From contig JANRIC010000113.1 of assembly GCA_033765345.1 (NCBI GenBank), positions 1-27,760 on the forward strand: a stretch of DNA of 27,760 nt, written 5' to 3'. Positions 16,566 to 24,722 of this stretch are shown piece after piece; the first letter of the stretch is position 1; each line of letters begins with the position of its first letter. Under the pieces are notes generated by a model that ran no database searches, had not been told where the DNA came from, and worked only from the letters and a program-made list of their open reading frames with translations. Origin of the DNA: JANRIC01 sp033765345. GTDB taxonomy: Bacteria; Bacteroidota; Bacteroidia; Cytophagales; Microscillaceae. The position numbers were made by a program, and so were the translations under genes.

Positions 16566-17363
16566 TTGGATTTCAAAAAAAAATATGGCTCTTGGGCATT
16601 GATTGCCGGGGGCTCGGAAGGTATCGGTGCTGAGTTTGCTCGACAATTGGCAGCCAAAGGGATGAATTTGGTGCTTTTGGCGCGTGATGAACCTATCCTG
16701 GAAGAAACGGCTAGGGTACTCGTAAAAGAATTTTCGGTAGTCGTTAGAACTGTAAGCCTGGATCTTGCCGAAGATAATTTGATGGACAAACTTCAATCTG
16801 TAACCCAGGATGCGGAAATAGGCCTGCTGGTTTATAATGCTGCGAATCCTCTTATTGGTGATTTCCTGGCGCAGAGTTGGGAAAATCACCAGCATTTATT
16901 AAAAGTCAATGTATTAGTTCCTTGTTTATTGGTACATCACTTCGGGCAAATGATGCAAAAAAGGGCTAAAGGAGGAATCATCCTGCTTTCGTCGATGGCG
17001 GGTAGGCAAGGCACTGCCAAAGTGGCTCACTATGCTGCAAGTAAAGCCTATAATCTTATTTTTGCCGAAGGGCTTTGGGCAGAGTTGAGTGCTTGGGGAA
17101 TAGATGTACTAGCGGTTTGCCCTGGCACTACCCGCACTCCTGGCTGGGAACGAAGCCAGGCCAATCTCAAAGGGCTGATCATGCCACCTATTCAAGAGCC
17201 AAAGGCAGTAGTGCAGGAAGCCTTGCGAGCTTTGGGGCGCAAACCCAGTATCATTCCCGGATTTTGGAATAGGCTTTCGGCTTTTTTTCTAAATACCTTT
17301 TTGAGTCGTAAGCAGGCTATACAGATCATCAGCCGGAATACACGAAGGATGTTTGAAAAATAG
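16566..17363 (+). CDS. short-chain dehydrogenase/reductase (SDR)
   Basis: 265 residues, classical SDR. The cofactor motif is AGGSEGIG (14-21, where most have TGxxxGIG), NAA at 91-93 stands for NAG, the catalytic Ser is in LLSSMAG (about 142-143), and YAASK gives Tyr156 and Lys160. CPGTTRTPGW fits the usual PG loop after the active site. It should oxidise or reduce an alcohol/carbonyl with NAD(P)(H); the substrate is unknown. The start is a TTG at 16566, since no ATG or GTG lies in frame close upstream and the Rossmann strand begins nine residues later. The C-terminus has a hydrophobic/basic tail (RLSAFFLNTFLSRKQ) that may touch the membrane. Confidence 0.88.
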   Translation: MDFKKKYGSWALIAGGSEGIGAEFARQLAAKGMNLVLLARDEPILEETARVLVKEFSVVVRTVSLDLAEDNLMDKLQSVTQDAEIGLLVYNAANPLIGDFLAQSWENHQHLLKVNVLVPCLLVHHFGQMMQKRAKGGIILLSSMAGRQGTAKVAHYAASKAYNLIFAEGLWAELSAWGIDVLAVCPGTTRTPGWERSQANLKGLIMPPIQEPKAVVQEALRALGRKPSIIPGFWNRLSAFFLNTFLSRKQAIQIISRNTRRMFEK

Positions 17364-17370
17364 AAAATAA

Positions 17371-17392
17371 TGGCAGATAAAACCATCTGCCA
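17371..17392 (-). terminator. terminator between convergent SDR and prfB genes
   Basis: tggcagat (17371-17378) pairs perfectly with atctgcca (17385-17392), loop of six. On the minus strand it is followed by a T-rich run (TTATTTTC), so it mainly serves prfB. It lies eight bases after the SDR stop and may stop both. Confidence 0.65.
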
Positions 17393-17433
17393 CTATCAGA
17401 CAATACACTTGATTCCTTTCAAGTAACATCTTA

Positions 17434-18511
17434 TTATTGCTGCATCAAAAAGGCCTTGATATAATCATCGATATCCCCATCGAGTATGTTTTGCACATCA
17501 GAGCGTTCGTACCCGGTACGCAGGTCTTTGATCATTTTATAGGGATGCAGCACATAACTTCGGATTTGCGAACCGAAATCCACTCGTTTTTTTGTGCCCT
17601 CGATTTTGTCACGTTCTTCATTACGCTTATCTACCTCCAGTTGATAAAGGCGTGATTTGAGCATTTTAAGAGCCTTGTCCTTGTTTTGTATCTGAGAGCG
17701 TTCTTGCTGACATTCTATGATGATCCCAGAGGGGCGGTGACGAAGGCGGACAGCCGTTTCTACTTTGTTTACGTTTTGCCCTCCTGCACCCCCAGAGCGG
17801 AATGTATCCCAGTCGATATCTGACAGGTTGATCTCGATCTCGATAGAATCATCCACGACCGGATAGGCAAATACTGAAGCAAAAGAGGTGTGTCTTCTGC
17901 CACCAGAATCAAAGGGAGAAATTCGAACCAAGCGATGTACGCCGATTTCGGATTTAAGGTGTCCATAGGCAAAATCGCCGTCAATCTCCAAAGTGGCTGA
18001 TTTACAACCGGCTACTTCCCCCGGCTGGTAGTTGATTTCTTTGACGGTATATTTGTTTTTTTCGCCCCAGAGGATGTACATACGCATGAGCATTTCAGCC
18101 CAGTCATTGCTTTCGGTACCACCTGCCCCGGGATTGATCTCAATAATGGCACTGAGTTGGTCTTCTTCACCACTGAGCATTTTTTTGAACTCTAGCCCTT
18201 CTACGGCTTTTCTGAGAGTCATAAAAACTTCACTTACCTCGGCTTCGTCTCCTTCACCCTCCTGGAGAAAATCGTAGAGAGTTTCGAAATCTTCCCATTG
18301 TGCTTTGAGCTTTTCGTAGCTATCAGTCCATACTTTGATGGATTTAATCTCTTTGAGTGTTACTTCGGCAGCTTTTGGGTCATCCCAAAAATTCCCTTGT
18401 TGGGTAACTGCCTCTAAATCTTTAATTTTTTGAATCTTGTTTTCGTAGTCAAAGATACCTCCTCAAAGCCTCTATTCTGGCTTTTATATCTTTAATTTGT
18501 TCGTTGGTCAT
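17434..18511 (-). CDS. prfB: peptide chain release factor 2, made by programmed +1 frameshift
   Basis: RF2 reads UAA and UGA stop codons and releases the finished protein. The gene is in two frames. The first, from ATG 18511, encodes 20 residues (MTNEQIKDIKARIEALRRYL) and meets TGA at 18451-18449. A +1 shift at CTT-TGA-C then gives Asp-Tyr-Glu-Asn and continues to 17434, for about 358 residues in all, normal for RF2. The main part contains SPF, the RF2 stop-recognition tripeptide (RISPFDSGG), and the catalytic GGQ (SGGAGGQNVNK). A second ATG lies at 18514, but AAGGAG (18518-18523) is better spaced for 18511. High RF2 levels terminate at the TGA and so lower RF2 synthesis. It converges on the SDR gene and diverges from the hemerythrin-like gene. 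Confidence 0.97.
18449..18463 (-). promoter_or_regulatory. prfB programmed frameshift site
   Basis: On the minus strand the bases read AGGAGGTATCTTTGA. The last three are the in-frame TGA, CTT is the slippery codon, and AGGAGG is an internal Shine-Dalgarno three bases before CTT, the spacing known to stimulate +1 slippage. The next base is C, making the poor terminator TGAC. Confidence 0.96.
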
Positions 18512-18517
18512 CATAAA

Positions 18518-18523
18518 CTCCTT
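18518..18523 (-). promoter_or_regulatory. ribosome binding site of prfB
   Basis: AAGGAG on the minus strand, six bases before the ATG at 18511 and three before the ATG at 18514. It decides in favour of 18511. It stands out because most other genes in the window lack any such sequence. Confidence 0.6.
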
Positions 18524-18645
18524 TTGGTGTTTGTTTAAAATATAACAGATTTGCAAATAACAGGATTTAATTTTTTTTTTACAAGTAGAAGAATTTGCGT
18601 GAAAGTCTTTATATTTGTTTATTCAATTAAGATTTTAGAAGCCTC

Positions 18646-19392
18646 ATGAGTGTGGTTGATCTCAAGTTAAATGAGCTAGTAAGTCAAAATTATATTTATG
18701 CCTCTGTATTGCACTATTTTGGGATTCAGTTTTATAATTATTCCGAAAATACATTGGCGGAAGTTTGCTTATCTAAGGGTTTGAATGTACGTCAGGTAAT
18801 TCAAAGCCTTGAGGATGTGCATCGAAAAACCCATCAGGAGATTTCTCTCATCAATTATCCCGTAGATTTGATCATCCAATACCTCAAACACAGCCACTTT
18901 ATCTTTATTCAAAGAAAACTGCCCTATATGGCGCGCCTGATTGAGGATTTAGAGATAGAGAAAATTGGTAAGCCTCACTTGGTCAGAGACCTACAGTTAC
19001 TGTTTCCTTTATTTGTAGAAGATTTTATACATCACATCCACGAAGAAGAAGATACCTTTTTTAAATATATTCTAATTCTTCATCAGGCTTCTCTGGGCAA
19101 GTATCAGGTTACCCAACTTTATCAGGAAATGGAGCAGAATTCTCTGCAATATTTTGTACTCGATCACCACACCCACGACGACGAAATGAGCGGCATCCGT
19201 GAAATCACCAATAACTATGAGTTATCCCCTCAGGCATCATTGCATCTTAAAGTGCTTTTCTCAGAATTAAAATCACTGGAGACCGAGCTGATTAATCACG
19301 CTAAAATTGAAGATGAAATTCTGTGCGTAAAAGCTCTCAAGCTTGAGATGCTTGTCAAAACCATGCTTAAGCAAAAAATTAAGTTCAATTAG
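18646..19392 (+). CDS. hemerythrin-like di-iron protein, iron-sulfur cluster repair (RIC/ScdA/YtfE) family
   Basis: 248 residues, no signal peptide. The N-terminal part (about 18-58, LHYFGIQFYNYSENTLAEVC) aligns with the short ScdA N-terminal domain, but the usual FCCGG-type cysteine pair is replaced by FYNYS. The remaining 180 residues are a four-helix hemerythrin domain with the metal-ligand pattern: KHSHFIFIQ, DFIHHIHEEEDTFF, DHHTHDDEM, and INHAKIEDEIL. The family repairs iron-sulfur clusters after nitric oxide or oxidative damage. Loss of the cysteines suggests a changed partner or reduced activity. The gene diverges from prfB across 134 bp; TATATTTG at 18612-18619 is a -7-like box. The downstream gap holds palindromic element B. 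Confidence 0.82.
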   Translation: MSVVDLKLNELVSQNYIYASVLHYFGIQFYNYSENTLAEVCLSKGLNVRQVIQSLEDVHRKTHQEISLINYPVDLIIQYLKHSHFIFIQRKLPYMARLIEDLEIEKIGKPHLVRDLQLLFPLFVEDFIHHIHEEEDTFFKYILILHQASLGKYQVTQLYQEMEQNSLQYFVLDHHTHDDEMSGIREITNNYELSPQASLHLKVLFSELKSLETELINHAKIEDEILCVKALKLEMLVKTMLKQKIKFN

Positions 19393-19425
19393 ACCAGGTT
19401 TTGAGAGGAGTAGGAGTTGAATTAC

Positions 19426-19528
19426 TATACCCAGATTGAAGTGATTTGCCTGATTTTCTTGATTGATTAGCTTGATTATTAATGATTTAAAAGCTAAAAT
19501 CTCGGAAAACCACTTCGGTTTGAGTATA
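19426..19528 (+). mobile_element. MITE-like palindromic element, copy B (103 bp)
   Basis: Imperfect terminal inverted repeats of about 25 bp: 19426-19450 (tatacccagattgaagtg...) against the complement of 19504-19528 (...cacttcggtttgagtata). Inner pairs gatttt/aaaatc and tagctt/aagcta extend the stem. The sequence is identical over all 103 positions to copy C, which is reversed at 25675-25777. It has no gene. It lies between the convergent hemerythrin-like and lipoprotein genes. If TA is the duplicated target, the element proper would be the bases between the outer TA pairs, as in IS630/Tc1-type elements. Confidence 0.88.
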
Positions 19529-19639
19529 AATCCAAATCTCCTCTCCAGATCGTGTCATTCAGTTCAGCAAAAGCTGATGGATGAATAAATCTTTTTTACT
19601 TGCTGAAAGGCTCTCTCTGTACTTTACACACCCTGCTAC

Positions 19640-21127
19640 TCAGTTCATACGCAGTGCCTTTCTTAGCTCATCCCTGGTTTTGACTAGGTCAGTTTGGGCA
19701 CTTAGGGCAAAAGCGTAAGAGGGGCTTGATTGCTCGGATAACTGCTCAAAGTCTATTTTCAGGTATTCTTCGGAGGTATAATGCGCGAGGCTATAATCGG
19801 GCATAATGGCAAAAAACTGAGCCGTAGAGTCTTTTGTAAGGCTGACTTTGCCCCAGGATAGACGATCATAAGGAATCACAGCCCGATCCTTGGTATTGAT
19901 ATAATACACCTTGACGGGTTTTTGTGCGGTATTGGATTTCAGCATAAAATCAGCCTTAACTACCACAGCATCGCTTATTTTGAAATAACGATCATAGTTA
20001 TAAATTCCAAATTCACTGATCTCGATATTACGAAATACATCTGCTACTTTTTTGATTTTTTCTTCTTCTTGGGCAATCTCTGCCAGGGCTTGCTTATAGT
20101 TTTGTTGCCATTGTGCTGGGCTGTATTTCAGCATCGCGGCGATGCGCATCACAGCTTGAATTTTGAGGGAAAAGTAGCGTTTTTTGACTGGATGAAGGAT
20201 ACTTAATTGATAAATTCCTGGGGAGATTTGCGTGATAAAAGCTGCTCGTTTCCAATCACCCGATTCACTTTCATACCATTCCAGCCCTTCTTCGTTCAGC
20301 CATTGCGGCAGGGTTTTGTTTTCCAGTTTTTTCCAGAGCATATCATAGGCCGGATAGGTATTACCCTGATAGATAACCCGATCGGGCAGCATAAGATTAT
20401 GCAAATACTGGATACCGTAAGGTTTGAGTTTTTGATGGAAAATGCCTAAATTTTGTTGTACGATATTCTGGTCATTCCCAAAGGCAATATCTACGGCTTG
20501 TCCATAATTAAGGATAAACATATCTGAAAACGGCACAGGGCGTTTGTTTTCTATCTCCTGGCGTAGTTTGATTTTTTCGGGATTGGGTTTTACGCTGGAT
20601 GTTGTTTTATACACCCATTTTTTATGAAGGGTATCCAAATAATAAAAATTATAATTAGCTTCGGGTTGGAGAGAGGCCATATTCACCTCTATGGATTTTC
20701 CTTGAGCAATTTTTAAGGCTTGTTTACCCTGAAAAGCCCGAATATCATACATCCCTGCCGTTTGAAATACCTGATTTGTTCCGGCTGAGTCATATTTCAT
20801 CGGAATACCTGATACAAGCACATCCACGGCATCGTGGAATTCACGATAATCCAGCGCGATATTGCCCTTAACAAGCTTCCCTGTAGAATCGACCAAAGAA
20901 TTAGGTGCAATTTTGATTTGAGTACCGCTTTCATATTCCAAAAGTGCCCCTTTTTCTGCATCAAAGCTGTAGCGGGTATAGGCCACATCTAGGTGAGGTA
21001 AGGGCGATTGGATAAAAGGAGTTTGGGCATTTGTTTCAACAGGGTCGGATGTTTTGCAGTCCGTCAAAAAAAACAACACACTTACCCCCAGGAGGTAATA
21101 AATTTTGGATAGGATCAAATTTTTCAT
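19640..21127 (-). CDS. large lipoprotein of a Bacteroidota family, function unknown
   Basis: 495 residues. The signal peptide ends in LFFLTDC, so Cys24 is the lipid anchor and the protein sits on a membrane face outside the cytoplasm. After a short Pro/Thr-rich linker comes a conserved-looking block: GTQIKIAPNSLVD, GNIALDYREFHDAVDVLVSG, IPMKYDS and QTAGMYDIRAF. This wording recurs in large Bacteroidota surface lipoproteins that I know only as hypothetical; the fold is probably beta-sandwich. The C-terminal third is helical (QALAEIAQEEEKIKK). No enzyme motif is visible. It follows the lysozyme-like gene by 76 bp on the same strand and may act with it at the cell wall. Function cannot be named. 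Confidence 0.8.
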   Translation of the reverse strand: MKNLILSKIYYLLGVSVLFFLTDCKTSDPVETNAQTPFIQSPLPHLDVAYTRYSFDAEKGALLEYESGTQIKIAPNSLVDSTGKLVKGNIALDYREFHDAVDVLVSGIPMKYDSAGTNQVFQTAGMYDIRAFQGKQALKIAQGKSIEVNMASLQPEANYNFYYLDTLHKKWVYKTTSSVKPNPEKIKLRQEIENKRPVPFSDMFILNYGQAVDIAFGNDQNIVQQNLGIFHQKLKPYGIQYLHNLMLPDRVIYQGNTYPAYDMLWKKLENKTLPQWLNEEGLEWYESESGDWKRAAFITQISPGIYQLSILHPVKKRYFSLKIQAVMRIAAMLKYSPAQWQQNYKQALAEIAQEEEKIKKVADVFRNIEISEFGIYNYDRYFKISDAVVVKADFMLKSNTAQKPVKVYYINTKDRAVIPYDRLSWGKVSLTKDSTAQFFAIMPDYSLAHYTSEEYLKIDFEQLSEQSSPSYAFALSAQTDLVKTRDELRKALRMN

Positions 21128-21203
21128 ACACTTTATTATTAATCAAATTAGATTTTTTAGTGTAACGAAAAGCACCGCACAAAAAAGTATAAATACTTAT
21201 GAA

Positions 21204-21947
21204 TTATCGCAGAATATTCGGTAAATGGCGTAAATACACATCGTAGGCAATTTCGGTATAAGCATACTGTGTTCCCTTGTAAGCTGGTCCGTAAGGAAAT
21301 GCTTTTTTGCCGATCCAAGACTCGATTTCTTTTTGTGTATGCGTAAAGCCATGATTATAAGCTGCTGCCAGGAAGGTGATTTTGTGCTGAAGATTATTCC
21401 AGGGGATCGCAAATTTATGTTGTACAATCCGCTCAAAAATTGCTAGATAAATCAATTGCCATGAAAGAGTTTTAAGCCTTTGAATGCGTTCTTTACGGAT
21501 TTCCTTGGCATCAGGGCTTTTGTAGGTGATTTGTGGGTAGATGCTTTCCAGGCTGTTTTGTGTGAGATATTCTTCTGCTTTCTCTGCAAAGGAAGGTTTC
21601 ATTTGAAAGCGACCGATGGAAAAATCCGCATATCCTTGCCCATAACGAACATAAAGCAGCTCCAGCGAGGCAGTCTCTACCAGATTTTGTACCCCTGAAA
21701 ATCGCACAATTTCCGGGAAAACCACCGCAATCAGCGCATTGGGATCTGTCTGAAAACCACGAAGCGTATTTTGTATCTGAGGGCGATTTTCTTTTAGATA
21801 ATTTAAAGCATCCTGATATTCCTCTGGATAGGCTTTTTCATAGTCCTGAGGGGTTTGCCCTAAACAAAAATGGGTTGACAACACAGTCCAACATACAAAG
21901 AAGTAGTTTATAAGTGCATAAGATGAGTTTTTGCAAGGGTATCGCAT
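21204..21947 (-). CDS. secreted lysozyme-like / lytic transglycosylase-like protein
   Basis: 247 residues. A hydrophobic segment (NYFFVCWTVLSTHFCLGQ, about 14-31) acts as a signal peptide with a likely cut near LGQ. The mature part has the marks of a lysozyme-like fold: ALIAVVFPEIVRFSG with a candidate catalytic Glu79, FSIGRFQMKPSFAE (compare the YGxxQIxP motif of SLT enzymes) and ITFLAAAYNHGF (compare AAYNAG). It probably cleaves or binds peptidoglycan glycan strands in the periplasm. It is weakly similar to the standard Pfam SLT motif, so the call rests on motif order. It is the first gene of a likely pair with the lipoprotein gene that follows 76 bp downstream. Confidence 0.7.
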   Translation of the reverse strand: MRYPCKNSSYALINYFFVCWTVLSTHFCLGQTPQDYEKAYPEEYQDALNYLKENRPQIQNTLRGFQTDPNALIAVVFPEIVRFSGVQNLVETASLELLYVRYGQGYADFSIGRFQMKPSFAEKAEEYLTQNSLESIYPQITYKSPDAKEIRKERIQRLKTLSWQLIYLAIFERIVQHKFAIPWNNLQHKITFLAAAYNHGFTHTQKEIESWIGKKAFPYGPAYKGTQYAYTEIAYDVYLRHLPNILR

Positions 21948-22091
21948 AAAATTATATTTTCTCCATGAACGAAACCTTACCCAAAAAATTAGACAATGTT
22001 TTTATTTTTTAACTTCTATTAGGCTCAAATAAAGATTTCGCAGCGAATCTCAATCTTTCACTTTGAAATTACATCAAAATAGCTAATATTC

Positions 22092-22112
22092 GCAAAATTT
22101 TAGATATTTTGC
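22092..22112. promoter_or_regulatory. short inverted repeat upstream of the HD-PycTM gene, possible operator
   Basis: gcaaaat (22092-22098) pairs with attttgc (22106-22112) around seven bases, 62 bases before the ATG at 22174. It could be a regulator site, but such A/T-rich repeats also arise by chance. Confidence 0.25.
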
Positions 22113-22173
22113 AAATTGTTTTGATACACTCTTTTATAAACCTACCTGACCTGATAAGTAAACACATAAAACT

Positions 22174-23409
22174 ATGAGTTTGGAGTACAAATTTTTGGAA
22201 AATACTGCCCTCTATGCCACTCAGATTTTGCAACAAGAGTTGTCAGATAAACTATATTATCATAATTATGAACACACACGTTTTGTAGTTAAATATTCCG
22301 AAATTTTAGGTCGTCAAAGCAATTTATCAGATACAGATCAGGAAATTGTCAATATTGCCGCTTGGCTTCACGATTTGGGGTATGTTCAAATGAACAATGG
22401 CCACGAAGAGCTAAGTAAAACAATGGCTCAAAATTTTTTGGAATCTCAACATTACCCCTCCGATAAGATTCAAAAGGTAGTGGAATGTATTGAATCTACC
22501 AAAATCCCACAAAACCCCCAGGATATTTTGTCAGAAGTACTTTGTGATGCAGATATGGCACATTTAGCCGCCGACGATTTTTTTGAGCGTTGTGACCCGC
22601 TCAGAAAAGAATGGGAGGTAAACCAGGGGCGTGTCCTCACTGACTATCAGTGGCTCAAAATCAATGAAGATTTTATGCTCAAACACCGTTTTTTTACGCC
22701 TTACGGTAAAACCATTTTGGAAGAAAAAAAGAAAGCTAATTTGAAAAAAGTACAAAAAAAACTTAAAAAAGTAAAAAAAAAACAGGATGACTTTCTGACC
22801 GATAGCCTTGGGGTTTCTGCCGACCAACTTCGGGAGCTTGAAAAAAAACTTAAAAAAGTAGACGGACGCTCGGAGAGGGGAGTAGAAACCGTGTTCCGAA
22901 TTACCTCGCGCAATCATCTGGATCTTAGCTCGATGGCCGATAGCAAAGCCAATATTATGATTTCTGTAAATACAATTATTATTTCTGTGGTGATCTCAAT
23001 CTTACTACAGCAACTTGATACCCGACCTCATTTAATCCTTCCCACCACCTGCCTGCTAATTTCCTGCCTTACTACCATTATCTTTTCTGTACTGGCTACC
23101 CGACCCAATATCACCTCTGGGCGTTTTACCCGTGAAGATGTAGAGAAAAGAGAGACCAATTTACTCTTCTTTGGTAATTTTCATAAAATGAAACTAGAAG
23201 ACTACGAATGGGGAATTCGCGAAATGCTCGATGATAGTGACTACCTCTATGGAAGTTTGATTCGTGATATTTACTTTCTGGGTATTGTATTGGGTAAAAA
23301 ATATCGGCTTTTACGCATCGCTTATACAATTTTTATGTTCGGATTAGCTTCATCAGTTCTACTCTTTATCTTTTCTGTCATCTTCAAAGACATTTTTATC
23401 ATGCAATGA
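22174..23409 (+). CDS. HD-domain phosphohydrolase fused to a Pycsar-type membrane effector domain (DUF5706/PycTM)
   Basis: 411 residues. The first 190 are an HD-domain phosphohydrolase: YHNYEH (His30/His34), AAWLHDLGY (His66-Asp67) and CDADMAHL (Asp125/Asp127), enough ligands for a metal centre. Residues 190-235 form a very lysine-rich coiled coil (KKVQKKLKKVKKK). From about 240 comes the PycTM pattern: RITSRNHLDLSSMADSKANI then ISVNTIIISVVISILLQQ (TM), a second hydrophobic pair around 290-310, and a last TM at 380-405. PycTM proteins are membrane effectors of Pycsar anti-phage systems triggered by cCMP or cUMP. No cyclase gene is next to it, so the HD part may supply the nucleotide chemistry. 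Family assignment is confident, defence function is inference. Confidence 0.85.
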   Translation: MSLEYKFLENTALYATQILQQELSDKLYYHNYEHTRFVVKYSEILGRQSNLSDTDQEIVNIAAWLHDLGYVQMNNGHEELSKTMAQNFLESQHYPSDKIQKVVECIESTKIPQNPQDILSEVLCDADMAHLAADDFFERCDPLRKEWEVNQGRVLTDYQWLKINEDFMLKHRFFTPYGKTILEEKKKANLKKVQKKLKKVKKKQDDFLTDSLGVSADQLRELEKKLKKVDGRSERGVETVFRITSRNHLDLSSMADSKANIMISVNTIIISVVISILLQQLDTRPHLILPTTCLLISCLTTIIFSVLATRPNITSGRFTREDVEKRETNLLFFGNFHKMKLEDYEWGIREMLDDSDYLYGSLIRDIYFLGIVLGKKYRLLRIAYTIFMFGLASSVLLFIFSVIFKDIFIMQ

Positions 23410-23527
23410 TAATTATTTACGCCTGATTTATTGACTTCTCTTCTTTAATGTCTGTTAAATAATTCGATACAACAGCTCAATAAATTTACAGTTTTTGAGG
23501 TAAGTTGTTGATTTTTAAATGAAAATA

Positions 23528-23559
23528 TTTGCTAAAACAAAATAATATTGTTAATTTTG
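23528..23559 (+). promoter_or_regulatory. promoter of the XRE-S24 regulator gene
   Basis: TTTG (23528-23531), a 20-base spacer and TAATTTTG (23552-23559) match the Bacteroidota consensus fully. Transcription would begin near 23565, about 50 bases before the ATG at 23617. Confidence 0.7.
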
Positions 23560-23616
23560 TTGGCAGTTAAAAAGCACTGAAAATATTTAAGCCAAAAAAA
23601 TAAACAATTTAGCGAT

Positions 23617-24420
23617 ATGTTTTTAAGCAAAAATCTCAAATACCTTCGTGAAAATAACGGACGACAAAGCCAAGAAAGCCTAGCAAATTCACTTGGAATT
23701 ACCCGTAGTGCTATATCCTCCTATGAAGACGGACGCGCCGAACCCAAGCTTGTGGTCATGAATAAAGTCGCTCAATATTTTAACATTACCCTCGATCAGC
23801 TACTTAATGTAGATCTTTCTAATGCCACAGACCTCAATTCGGAAAACCAAAAAGAAGTAAAAAAGTATACTTCCGCACAAAACTTCCGAATCCTGACCAT
23901 TACCGTAGATTCCGAAGATAATGAAAATATCGAACTTGTACCCGAAAAAGCTCAAGCGGGTTATACCACCGGATTTGCAGATGCAGAATATCTCAGAGAT
24001 TTGCCCAAATATCAATTGCCCTTCCTCTCCAAAGGAAAAACCTATCGAGCATTTGAAATAAGCGGAGATTCTATGCTTCCTCTTAAACCTAACTCTATCG
24101 TTATTGGAGAATATATCGAAGATTGGAATGCTATCAAAGATGGACAAGTTTGTGTTGTAGTCTCCAAAAATGAAGGCGTTGTACTCAAAAAAGTATTCAA
24201 TAAAATCGCTGAAAGAGGAACTTTTCTGCTCAAATCTTCCAATATTACCTACAGCCCCTATGAAATCTTTGCGAATGAAGTACTTGAAATTTGGAAATTC
24301 GCAGCTTACATCAGCAAAGAACTTCCCGACGAAAGCAATACTTTATCAGATTTACGAAAGGCCTTTGCCCGTCTCGAAGATGATTTTAGAGAAATGAAAA
24401 TGAATTATGAGGGCAAATAA
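23617..24420 (+). CDS. XRE-family transcriptional regulator with S24 (LexA/CI-like) self-cleaving domain
   Basis: 267 residues. The N-terminal HTH (about 4-62: SQESLANSLGITRSAISSYE) is the Cro/CI type. The C-terminal half is a peptidase S24 domain with ISGDSMLPL (nucleophile Ser142) and GVVLKKVF (general base Lys181 or Lys182). The linker holds KAQAGY with Ala114-Gly115, the bond cut in LexA and CI autocleavage. It should repress genes as a dimer and be inactivated by RecA filaments after DNA damage. About 40 helical residues follow the S24 domain. It is expressed from its own promoter at 23528-23559, 207 bp after the HD-PycTM gene. The targets are not visible; a host stress regulator or an ancient phage repressor are both possible. 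Confidence 0.9.
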   Translation: MFLSKNLKYLRENNGRQSQESLANSLGITRSAISSYEDGRAEPKLVVMNKVAQYFNITLDQLLNVDLSNATDLNSENQKEVKKYTSAQNFRILTITVDSEDNENIELVPEKAQAGYTTGFADAEYLRDLPKYQLPFLSKGKTYRAFEISGDSMLPLKPNSIVIGEYIEDWNAIKDGQVCVVVSKNEGVVLKKVFNKIAERGTFLLKSSNITYSPYEIFANEVLEIWKFAAYISKELPDESNTLSDLRKAFARLEDDFREMKMNYEGK

Positions 24421-24589
24421 CCCACATATTTTTCTGAAACACGCAACATAATGTTTATGAGTATACTCAGAATAGATTGGCTTGCAAAAAAATATTGTAT
24501 AAATCCTTAAAATCTTGCCCAAAAGGGGACTGATATTGTAAATCATATCTATCTTGGTATCATTTGATATTCCATATTTTTAGAGATCC

Positions 24590-24621
24590 TTGAGAACCAT
24601 CTCAGACAATGGTTCTCTCAA
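24590..24621. other. hairpin in the gap between the S24 regulator and the secreted protein gene
   Basis: gaaccat (24594-24600) pairs with atggttc (24609-24615), with the outer ttga/tcaa adding four more pairs across a two-base bulge. It is followed by aaaatattt, a poor T-tract. It may be a weak terminator or part of a leader. The rest of the 302-bp gap (24421-24722) is A/T-rich and shows no gene. Confidence 0.4.
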
Positions 24622-24722
24622 AATATTTATTCCTATTTTATTTGTAATTACAATCAATGCAGGAACAATTGTCTGCTAACTTTATGTTCTTGTAAGAGAA
24701 TTACAAATTTTTAAATTAAAAT

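Noticed and set aside
17434..18222. Release factor gene as a 262-residue protein starting at 18222
   Set aside because: The missing N-terminus is present upstream in the other frame and joined by a classic frameshift site.
22174..23409. Complete Pycsar defence system
   Set aside because: No uridylate or cytidylate cyclase gene is adjacent. Only the effector-like domain is present, so a full system is not claimed.
24459..24472. Another copy of the palindromic family (gagtatactc)
   Set aside because: Only the 10-base end motif is present, overlapping itself; there is no element body.
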